Positions 1 through 11,300 of a stretch of 64,000 nt of DNA are shown here, piece after piece. The notes beneath the pieces are model-generated. The model was not told where the DNA came from and ran no database searches. It saw only the letters and a list, made by a program, of their open reading frames with translations. Every line of letters begins with the position of its first letter. The first letter of the stretch is position 1. Origin of the DNA: Arenicola marina (Eukaryota; Annelida; Polychaeta; Arenicolidae); NCBI GenBank assembly GCA_964019135.1, contig OZ025260.1:33288254-33352253 (forward strand), read 5' to 3'. A program made the position numbers and the translations under genes.

Positions 1-600
1 TGACACAATCATGCGCGATAAAAACGATGACACCAATCTCACACGATCAAACGGTGACACCAATCTCATACGCTCAAACGGTGACACCAATCTCAACAGG
101 ATCAAACGGTGACACTAATCTCAACATGATCAAGCGATGACACCGGTGACACCAATCTCACACGATCAAAATGTGACACCAATCTAACACGATCAAACGG
201 TGACACAATCATGCGCGATAAAAACGATGACACCAATCTAACACGATCAAACGGTGACACCTATCTCACACGATCAAACGGTGACACCAATCTCATACGA
301 TCAAACGGTGACACCAATCTAACATGATCAAACGGTGACAGCAATCTCACACGATTAAGCGGTGACAGCAATCTCACACGATCAAACGGTAACACCAATC
401 TCACACGAGCAAACAGTGACAGCAATCTAACACGATCAAACGATGACAGCAATCTAACGATCAAACGGTGACACCAATCTCACACCATCAAACGGTGGCA
501 CCAATCTCACACGATCAAACAGTGACACTAATCTCAACAGGATCAAACGGTGACACCAATCTCACACGATCAAATGGTGACACCAATCTCACACGATCAC
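1..600. repeat. 27-bp minisatellite (about 22 units)
   Basis: Degenerate units of CACACGATCAAACGGTGACA plus CCAATCT, running from the left window edge to about 600. The unit is a multiple of three, so an open minus frame repeats RVRLVSPFD; this is not taken as a gene. It lies 3' of the receptor gene's last visible exon, probably in an intron. The left edge is cut by the window. Confidence 0.9.
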
Positions 601-2029
601 CATAAGTAGATAATATAGGGGGGGCATAACATAGTAGCATATTCAGTAACCGGCCATATATAACGCGTGGCGGCTCTCTAAGACGTCCGCATTTGCCAAT
701 TCCATTGCCACGTACTTCCAAGCTCTCCTGAGTCAGCAAGATATCCCATGTTAAAGATATGCCGAGGGAAGCATGGGGGTGTGACGTCATACATGTAGCG
801 AGTGGCTTTAGCAGAAGATATATTTGGCCCTATGCGACGTGTCTGTATCGCGATACATAACAAACCCGGATGTGCCATCCATGAGAAAAGATTAACAGGA
901 CAACGTCAAAACATCAACGGAAACTTAAAGTCGCAAAAGAGAGAGGGCGTGAACTGCCAAAGCTCAAACCGCGCATCCGCATTCGCGCTGACGTAGTCAC
1001 GAACACTGCCCATGTCATATACAGACATGTGGTAAATATTGACAGTACTTTTTACATTCCTCTTTATGTATTTGCTTCACAGCGCTATTTGCAACAGAGT
1101 GCTTTCCCGGAGTGGAGGGAGGGAGTGGGAGTGCACTACAATAGTATAGTCGTCGGGTGTGCCGCGGAGGCCAAGGCGGGCATATGGAGAGCGAGAGGGA
1201 AGTGCGAGATATTAATTGTGGCCATGAAGGAAAAATTGTTGGTTAAAAGAGGCATCAAAAATAGATACTGACAGTCATGGTCATGTATATAGAGGTTAAT
1301 GAATTGAACACTTTCGATATCAACTAGTATTTTTAGTCTATAGCTGAAATATTATTTAAACACTTTTGATGTCAACCGGAATATATAGCCAAGAGCTGCA
1401 ATTTTGATAACACTTCTTAGACGGGCACATCGAGAGAAGTCTTAGATTTCTGCTCCGAGGATTGAGAGAAAAAAAGGTCATTTGGGCGGCACATATGTAT
1501 ATACGTAACTATATGTAGTGCCCCCCAGCCACCCCAACCCGGGGATTGCATTATATATATGTGTTTATTCAATCAAGACGGTTAATATATGTTTCGTCAT
1601 CCAAAGATATAACATAAATATTTCTCCCTATGATTCCTGCTATTTTATCAACTTCGGCCCAGATACAAAATAAACGCTTTAGTCGTGTCCATATCTGCTT
1701 AGGACAAAACATATATGTGTCTGCGTTTACCAGCTTGCACATAATCTAAACGTTGAGACCACTTAGCTTCGTTGCAGGTAATAAAAGTCAGCCCTCTGAG
1801 TCATATTTTATGTAATTTAGTGTTCCTTATGAAAAATTACAGGGAGTTCACTGTTCTTAACTGTCACTAAAATGCATCTGCACAAATTCTAAGTAGGTAT
1901 AACTATCCGATAGATAGTTTTTGACGTACGTGTTAAACATTAGCAGACCACGCTGATGCCGGGGTAGTGCACTTTTACACACTTTTCACATATTCTCTGG
2001 ATTTACATCAAACATAATGAAAAACATTT
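601..2029. other. Non-repetitive AT-rich sequence, no exon recognised
   Basis: I looked for the missing kinase C-lobe exons (G-x-x-PY, alpha-F to alpha-I) on the minus strand and found none. A run of open minus frame near 650-790 has no kinase resemblance. This is probably intron of the receptor gene, with the remaining exons outside the window. Confidence 0.5.
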
Positions 2030-2275
2030 CACTCGTTATGACTGAAGATCTCCCACATTGTGACGTCATCAATCAGAGCGTTACTTGCCATGACTAAAGA
2101 TCTCCCACATTGTGACGTCATCAGTCAGAGCTTTACTCCCTATGACTGAAGATCTCCCCATTGTGACGTCATATGTCAGTGCTATACTCACCATGACTGA
2201 ACATCTCACAGATTGTGACGTCATAAGTCAGCGCTTGACTCACCATGACTGAAGATCTCCCAGACTGTGACACCA
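2030..2275 (-). repeat. 52-bp splice-junction minisatellite (exon 22 end)
   Basis: Four intronic copies follow the exonic copy. Each has the exon 22 end (GGGAGATCTTCAGTCATG in sense), then a donor position, then about 24 bp of intron containing a TGACGTCA palindrome. Donors in order from the exon are GTGAGTCA (authentic), GTGAGTAT (52 bp on, intact), GGGAGTAA and GCAAGTAA (degraded). Skipping the true donor reads HGESSADL and then a stop. Confidence 0.85.
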
Positions 2276-2370
2276 TAGGACCACACATCTGATGCCTTGT
2301 TGTATGCCCTCGTCTCGCCCTTAGGCAGCCCCAGTTGCTCGGGGGCCATCCACTTGATGGGGACGCGTTC
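2244..2370 (-). CDS. Exon 22: activation-segment end and subdomain IX, last exon in window
   Basis: The acceptor is CTTGATCCGACCAG and the donor is TCATG|GTGAGT. It encodes [18 protein letters not shown], then [20 protein letters not shown] and SHG. The P+1 loop WMAPE and the structural Asp of SDVWSYG are intact and are of tyrosine-kinase type (VPIKWMAPE). The exon end plus donor is copied as a 52-bp unit in the intron. It leaves in phase 1; the next exon should begin like G-x-x-PY, which I could not find below 2,030. Confidence 0.9.
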
Positions 2371-5300
2371 CTGGTCGGATCAAGATATGAACTAATATGA
2401 AACACGTGATTTCAATGCTTTCAGGCTCAGTGGAAGCGCCGGACGATCATGTGGTGGCCCGTGAACACATATTGGATGGAGATTCGAGTTTCAGCCTCTC
2501 CAGTTGCCGAACGTTACTAATTTTGTTTATTTAAAAAGAAAGAACCCCAGAAATTATTTATTGCAGAAATAAATTTTAAAAATCTATTTTAGAAATCTAT
2601 TTCATAAATCTTTTTCATAAATCTATTTCAGAAATCTATTTCACAAATCTATTTCACAAATCTATTTCACAAATCTATTTCACAAATCTATTTCAGAAAT
2701 CCATCTACTTCAGAAATCTATTTCAGAAACCTACTTCAGAAATCTATTTCAGAAATCTATTTCAGAAATCTGTTTCAGAAATCTATTTCAGAAATCAACT
2801 TCAGAATTCTATTTCTTCTATTTATTTTTCAACAGGAGTATTTTTCAACAATGTGCTGCAAAAATTTGTTTTAGACATTTCTTTCAGAAATCTATGAGAA
2901 ATTGGTACTTACCTCGTTAACAGCCTCTTATGCATCTCATAATGAGAGATCATCATAAACAACCAGTTTAATAACGGAGGCTTCCTTTTCTGTTCATAAA
3001 GTATATATATTTACAACCTTATATTGCACATGTCCAGTGTATCCTACTTTACGCAAAATAGTCCCTACTGTTTAGAGACAATTTCACCCTCAGAAAAACT
3101 GTGCTTCCCATTATAACCGCCACAATATCTTTCCATCGTCGGCTGTAAAATATATTAAAAAAAAAAAAAAAAATTATATTCCGCGACTTCGGCCTTTTGT
3201 GCAGCCATTTTTGGTGCCAATCGCCTTCTCTCCTGGCAAAGGGCAGGGGCGGATCCAGAAAATCTGGATAGGGTGGGCCGGTTTTAGGGTCGGATCCAGA
3301 TATGCTGGATAGGGGGGCCGGTTTCGGTTTTTATATGTTAAATGGTATAAATTTCGGCCCTAAAAAGGGGTGCCTGGGCCGCCCCCCCCCCCTCCCCCCC
3401 TGGATCCGCCCCTTAAGGGTGCGGCGAGGGAAAACGAGAATACGAGGACGAGACCGCGAGAAAACGAGACCCATGTACTCTTCGGTTCCAATTTGGGCTT
3501 GGACACCATGAAGTCTGTTTTCTCTATTCATCCTGCATCATACCAGGAGGTCCTTGGCCAAGATTAGCCCTTACGTGGGTGCACAAAAGCGGTTTGAAAC
3601 CCCAATTCATTTTATATTCCAGACGTGATCCGGGTCTGTGTCTGACCTTCGCGCTGCTCATAGCCTCCGAGCCTTCCTGCTCCCCCTTCATGGGGCCGAA
3701 GCCGAACAGCTTGGCAAGTCTGCGTCCGTTGACAGTTCTCAGCAGCACATTACGCGCTCCAAGTCGCCTGTGAATTATCTGAAATATAAAATTATGAACA
3801 AATTTACTATTTAGCGGCATTCTTGAACTTGCCGATAGGCCACACGCAGATTTGATGGACGAGACAGGCCACGCCATTATAAATATCAGGCGGCCCCTCG
3901 CCTTGCACTGCTTAAATACGTGTAGAGAGGGAGGGAGGAAGAAAGTGTGAGCGCCATACACCCACACAAATATGACCTGAGCACGGCCCATCTTCAATTT
4001 TAGACCCCACGAAAGGGGTTATTGCAGTAAATGGTCGGCGTGAGTAACATTATGCTTCGGCGTGAGCTATGCTGAAACAATGGCAGAACGACTCGATGTT
4101 TGACCGTTGGACACGTGGTACATGACAAGATGATTGCTCCACATGGTCTGTCAGTAAATGACGCGTGACGTACCATTGACGTGCGCGTGACGTACGCGTG
4201 ACATAGGCGTGACGTACGTGTGACGTACGTGCAAAGACCTACCTCTTGCTGGTGGAGATGCTCGAGGCCGCGAGACACATCGGTGCAGAAGTTGATCATC
4301 TCATCCTCGTCGTCGGCAGTCGGGTTGCTGTGCTTCTTCAACCAGTCTTTCAGGCTTTCATCGCAGTACTCCAGCAGCAAGGTCTTACCTGCCAGTGACA
4401 ACACAGACGTACAGACAGCGCCCAGAGCATCAATTCATTAATCGCTCGTTAATTAAGGCCAAGAAAACACATTTTTACTTCAAATTGGAAACCATTTTCA
4501 TCTTTTCCAGCAAAGTTGAGTCAAAGTCCTTCAATGAATGGCAAGAACGACCGACCGATAGATCAGATTATATAATATTTTAATTACAGTTTCCGGTAAG
4601 GAAGCACGACCTGACGAGGTAAGGTATGCCCTGCACAACATGGCCAAAAGACCCGAGCGAGCATCCCGCACTCACGTGCCATGACCGCCCCCATGAAGTT
4701 GACGAGGTTGGGGTGTGGTTCGATTCCGTGAGCCATGAAGTTCATCTTGGCAACCATCAATAGTGCGTCGTCCGCAGTGTGGCGCTCTGTAAAAATACCA
4801 CAAATTAATACGGTGCACACATATCTAATGAATATATATGTATATATTTAAAGAATAAAACATGTTTTCACTAAATGCAATATGTATGTTTAAAATTTTG
4901 ACATATTGCTTATAAAATTATATATCATATTTATTATACATAATTACATTTATTATACATAATTATATTTATTGTACATTGTTATATTTATTATACAGAT
5001 TAATATTTATATTTGAATAAAACTTTCTTCCGTTTTTATTACCATATATTTGTGTTAAACCTGCACACTATTGCTTCTTATATATTACATATTACACATT
5101 GCAATAATACATATTACAATATTACGTATTGTATATAACATATTACATGATACAGAATTCTATAAACCGATCCCCAAGGTCCGTACGTTTCAGGGTCTTG
5201 GCTGCCACCGTCGTACGCTCCCCTTTCTCCTCCAGGATTCCGATATGGACGTCGGCGAACTTGCCGTGTACCAGGACTTTTCCCAGCGTGAAACGATCGC

Positions 5301-8300
5301 TGGAGTGCTTCCAGCTGGCCCCGGGATCCGTCTCCATGGCGCTGTAGAAGTAGATGTCATCCTCATCGCCGGTCAGGGCCGGGCGGGAGACGAAGTTCAC
5401 CGAGGGGTGCTGAGGGAACACAGAACACAACTCTTCAGCTATGGAAAGCCTAAGCGGTAGTTGGTTACGGGACTATTTAATTTACCGTGGACAATTAATG
5501 AAGTAGTTGATATGTCAATGAGTCTATCCTCAATTAAAGTGCCAACGAATTAATGGTCAATTAAATTGTCGAAGAATTACTAGTCAATTAAATTGTTCAT
5601 GAACTACTAGTCAATTAAAATGTCAATGAATTACTAGTCAGTTACATTGTCAATGAATTAGTAGTCAATTATTTTTTGAATTGATTAATAGCCAATTAAA
5701 ATGTCCGTTAAATTAAAACTAATTAATGTGTCTATTAACAGATATTTAATTATTGCTTTAATTGAGTACTTAATTTTTAGCCAGCTAGAAATGAGTAATT
5801 AAACATGTTGCGGCATTATGAGAGGTTGTTTTACACGACCATCATAAGTTAGGTAACGCGGTTACTAATTTCGCCTCGCTCATTCATCGACCAACTATCA
5901 TTGGGAAATTCCAGGCATTTACGTTAAACAAATTTAACATAAGAACAAGACATTGACATCTTTGTTTTCTCTGATAATAAATGCATCATGCTTGTGACCA
6001 CATTACAATTCATGCAACGGGCGAAGCACGTGGAACGCATTGTTCATATACCACCGACGCGCGAACGAAAGTTGCGCCACCTAGCGAGTGCCAGCGCCAC
6101 CTAGCGAGTGTGATTGCTGACCATGGTGTATCTGTTTGTCGCCTCCAGCTTGGCGCCTCTCTCCCAATCCAGATCGTCCGAGGCGGTCGGGTGGTGGGTG
6201 AAGCGATTCACGATGTCGCTCCGGATGGTCCGGGCTCTCGTTCGGATGTTCTCCGGGATCGGATCCTTGTGGGCTCGAATCCGGAGCAGGATGAACACCA
6301 CCACCAGGATAATCAGGATCAGCAGCAACAAACCTGCGTGGCGGCAGATCGGGATCTCATTAACACCCCATTAACATCTCATTAACATCTCATTATCGCT
6401 TTGGTTCGTAATATGTAATACTCGTTCTGCATTGCACGACGAAGTACAAAACAAATATTATCAACACTATATTCCAAGCATCCTTAAATATATTATTGAT
6501 AGGAATGCAGAACGGATGATACTTTGAGATGGTATAGTCTACACGCTTAAAGTTAATATAGCATCAACTTGTGAATCATGATATCAGATGGTTTTTGTTT
6601 TGAGAAGGTTGGTTTAACCAAGGTGGGAGGTTCAATCACTTCGCGAAGTGATCCGGCCTGTACATGTAGTTCGGTGGAAGGTTAGAGAAGAAATGAATTG
6701 AATTGGTGTTTTAGGGCTAAACTGGGCCAAGGAACCTCCCGAGACAATGAATGATGAATGGATGAAACCTGCCCCAGATTAGGTGTCCGGGTCTAGATGT
6801 TAACCCAGGACCTATTGATGTGTCGTCTTTTGCGTTAACAACTACTCCAAGGAAGCTCCCTCCGGAAGGTTAGATTACTTACCGATGACTATGCCAACAA
6901 TGCTTCCCGTTGGCAAATCAGGGCCAACCTCTGGAAACGCCAAATACAATACAAAAATCAGACATAATAAAGAAATTAGATTGTCACATGTGAGGGCGGG
7001 GTGTTATAACCTATAGCTATAGATTCATTGTCACAACGAGCACACGTTTTTTTACGACTAAAACGATTTACAAAACGTGGCTTATCAAATAGTGAACGGT
7101 GGAAATGAAACCAAATGTTTCTTACAGTGACTTGCATTCTGGTGTCGTGGTAGTTTATACGCGACCCTATTCGCCAGATGGCGACACCGTAACAACCAGT
7201 TCAACATTATCTGCCGCCTTCTAGCGAATCATCTCGTCGTTAATTGATGACTTGTGCTTCTATCTTGTGGGCCATTTCGTAAAATATTGCAACAGTACAA
7301 TGACAGGATACAATCTACCCGGGGGGAAGGAGGGGGGGGGGGGGCATTACATATAGTTACTAGGTGTATACATATGAGCTGCCCAAATGATTCAAGTTTT
7401 ACCACAATTACAGCTCTTGACTATATATTCGAATTGATATCGAAAGTGTTCAATTCATTAACCTTCATTTACATTGCCGTTACGTGGTGCAGACAGAGTC
7501 GGGGGCATGCGTTATTCTTACCCGGCCGGTCCACCGTAGCGAAGGAAAGGCTGTACTCCTCCCCACGCTGCATGAACACCCCATTCCTCCGGTTGTTATA
7601 TTCGATATACGCCGTCAGCCGGTACTCGTGTGTCGGTAGGAGACCCTCTATAATGACTTCAGTAGTGTTACTGCCTACCGTCTCGTGGCGCTCATTGTAG
7701 GACGTCGAGACGCCTTCCACTTGGAATACCACCGCCATGATCTCATAGCAACTCTCGTTGTAACGCCACGACAATCTCACACCGAAGCCCCAGTTCTCCA
7801 TCAGACGTACGTCCTCCGGGGCTGGGACTGTGGGGGGTGGGGACAGAGACAGAGGTATATAGAAGGATAGATACACACCGAGAGATGAAGACCGAGAGAT
7901 ACATACCGAAAGATACACACCAAGAGATACACACCGAGACACACAGAGATAGATACACACCGAGATACACACCCAGATGCACACCGAGAGATACGCATTG
8001 AGAGATACAAATCGAGAGATACACACCGAGAGATACACACCAAGAGATACACTCCGAGAGATAGCCACGGATAGATACACACCCAGATACACACCGACAG
8101 ATACACACCGAGAGATGCACATCGAGATATACACACCGACAGATACACACCGAGAGATACACATCGAGAGATACAGACCAAGAGATACAGACAGAGATAC
8201 ACACCGAGAGATACAGACCGAGAGATACACACCGAGAGATACACACCGAGATACACACCGAGAGATACACACCGAGAGATACAGACCAAGAGATACAGAC

Positions 8301-11300
8301 CGAGATGCACACCGAGAGATACACACCGAGAGATACAGACCAAGAGATATACACCGAGAGATACACACCGAGAGATATCACCCAAATACACACCGAGAGG
8401 TACACACCGAGAGATACACACCGAGAGATACACACCGAGAGATACACACCGAGAGATACACACCGAGAGATATAACCCAAATACACACCGAGAGGTACAC
8501 ACCGAAAGATACACACCGAGAGATATACACCCAGATACACACCGAGAGATAGAGACCAAGAGATACACACCGAGGGATACACACCGAGAGATACACACCG
8601 AGAGATATACACCGAGATACACACCGAGAGATACACACCGAGAGATAAACACCGAGAGATACACACCGAGAGATATACACCGAGAGATACAGACCAAGAG
8701 ATACAGACCAAGAGATACACATCGCGGGATACACACCGCGAGATACACACCGAGAAATACACACCGAGAGATACACACCGAGAGATACACACCGAGAGAT
8801 ACACACCGAGAGATACACATCGCGGGATACACACCGCGAGATACACACCGAGAAATACACACCGAGAGATACACATCGCGGGATACACACCGCGAGATAC
8901 ACACCGAGATACACACCGAGAGATACACACCAAGAGATACACACCGAGAGATACACACCGAGAGATACACATCGCGGGATACACACCGCGAGATACACAC
9001 CGAGAAATACACACCGAGAGATACACACCGAGAGATACACACCGAGAGATATACACCGAGATACACACCGAGAGATACACACCGAGAGATACACACCGAG
9101 AGATACACACCGAGAGATACACACCGAGAGATACACACCGAGAGATACACACCGAGAGATACACACCAAGAGATACACACCGAGAGATACACACCGAGAG
9201 ATACACATCGCGGGATACACACCGCGAGATACACACCGAGAAATACACACCGAGAGATACACACCGAGAGATACACACCGAGAGATATACACCGAGATAC
9301 ACACCGAGAGATACACACCGAGAGATACACACCGAGAGATACACACCGAGAGATACACACCGAGAGATACACACCGAGAGATACACACCGAGAGATACAC
9401 ACCAAGAGATACACACCGAGAGATACACACCGAGAGATACACACCGAGAGATATACACCGAGATACACACCGAGAGATACACACCGAGAGATACACACCG
9501 AGAGATATACACCGAGATACACACCGAGAGAGACACACCGAGAGATACACACCGAGAGATACACACCGAGAGATACAGACCAAGAGATACAGACCAAGAG
9601 ATACACACCGAGAGATACACACCGAGAGATACACACCGAGAGATATACACCGAGAGATACAGACCAAGAGATACAGACCAAGAGATACACACCGCGGGAT
9701 ACACACCGCGAGATACACACCGAGAAATACACACCGATAGATACACATCAAAAGATACAAACGAGTTACAAGTATTTTATAACATAGAAAATGGGGCTGA
9801 CTATTGTCGTATAATATGTTATATGATGCGCTCTTCCAAGCAACTAATCATTATGAAAAAATCCGACTTGACAATGAAGCATTGCAGTTTGAACATGTGT
9901 TATACTTACATTCATTCATTCCGCGCAGATCCGTCAGGACCCCAAGCTGAAACACATTGAGGGGGTTGACTTCAGCAGCAACATTAGGTGCTTTAGTCAT
10001 AACATGACAAAGCGTTGGTATACATGCAGCATCATCAATACCATATGCAACAATATCAAACTGGGCCGAGCGTGAAATATATAGATTTATCACTAAAGCC
10101 GATAATGTATTAATAATTCCAGAAAATATCAACAATGCCAATCGCTATATGCATATCTGCATAGAAACCTGCTATTTACAGCTGATTTCGCAATTTGCAC
10201 ACGTATTGGATTGATGCAGGATGGGTATCTGAATCAGTTTCGCGTCAGTTTATTTTTGATAGCCTCATTGACATGGAGATCAAACAAAACGGGACCCAAC
10301 CCGGAATAGAACGGATAGAGCGACCTGGCATTAATATTTACCTCTGTCTGTTAATAAAAAATCTCATTCCAGGTGATTAACGCAGTCATTTTGTGTGCCG
10401 TCAACGTCAGTGCGAACTATTGTTTCATCATTAAACTCATCATTACGATAGTCTAACCGTGAACCATAACATGCAGCAGGGTCAACTCCACCATAGATTG
10501 AACGTAGATATCAATCATACGGATTTGCTTCTGGCCGTGGATGGAGATTTTTGTCACGTTGTTCTATGGAAGGTTTCTATTTACCGGGTACTCGAATCCT
10601 GTCTGAAGTCGGGCCCGGTTGAAAACTTGACCTTCAATCTTAAGCTTCCTCCCTATGTGGTACCGAAGCCAACAATTATTGACGAACACCTCTTGTGGAC
10701 TCTCGTAACACTCTTCGAAATCTGTGCAGAAACAGTCAGGCGACGTTAGGCACTCGGCGGGTGTCTGAAACAGTAACAGAGTAACGGTTTTCATAACGAT
10801 AGACTTAGTAACTATGGCGACACTATCGTTGACCATAATGGATTGATAAGCAGCTACAACAGCCGCTGTGACGGACGAAGCGGCTCTACCAAACGGCACT
10901 CTGATTCACCTTCTGTACCAGAAGGGCCTCTGACTCACCTTCTGTACCAGACGGCCCTGTGACTCACCTTCTGTACCAGGCAGCCCTGTGACTCACCTTC
11001 TGTACCAGACGGCCCTGTGACTCACCTTCTGTACCAGACGGCCCTGTGACTCACCTTCTGTACCAGACGGCCCTGTGACTCACCTTCTGTACCAGACGGC
11101 CCTGTGACTCACCTTCTGTACCAGACGGCCCTGTGACTCACCTTTTGTACCAGACGGCCCTCTGACTCACCTTCTGTACCAGACGGCCCTCTGACTCACC
11201 TTCTGTACCAGACGGCCCTGTGACTCACCTTCTGTACCAGACGGCCCTGTGACTCACATTCTGTACCAGACGGCCCTCTGACTCACCTTCTGTACCAGAC

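Noticed and set aside
515..790. Minus open frame of 91 codons near the left edge as a kinase C-lobe exon
   Set aside because: It has no G-x-x-PY, alpha-F to alpha-I or conserved Arg motif, and its end is 27-bp repeat sequence.
5143..5186. Extension of kinase exon 18 to a GT at 5,152-5,153
   Set aside because: Joined to exon 19 it would create a TAG. The GTACGG donor at 5,186 gives an open Gln codon and a good kinase alignment.
7743..9760. Three overlapping minus frames of 460-667 codons with [14 protein letters not shown] repeats
   Set aside because: They are products of the 14-bp unit within an intron whose donor and acceptor are well supported. The FN3 exon has a clear acceptor after the array.
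10721..10723. Shorter exon 13 using the internal acceptor TTTCTGCACAG
   Set aside because: It needs a phase-1 upstream exon, while exon 12 ends in phase 0. The upstream acceptor GTTACTGTTTCAG gives a matching frame and adds a Cys-rich start.
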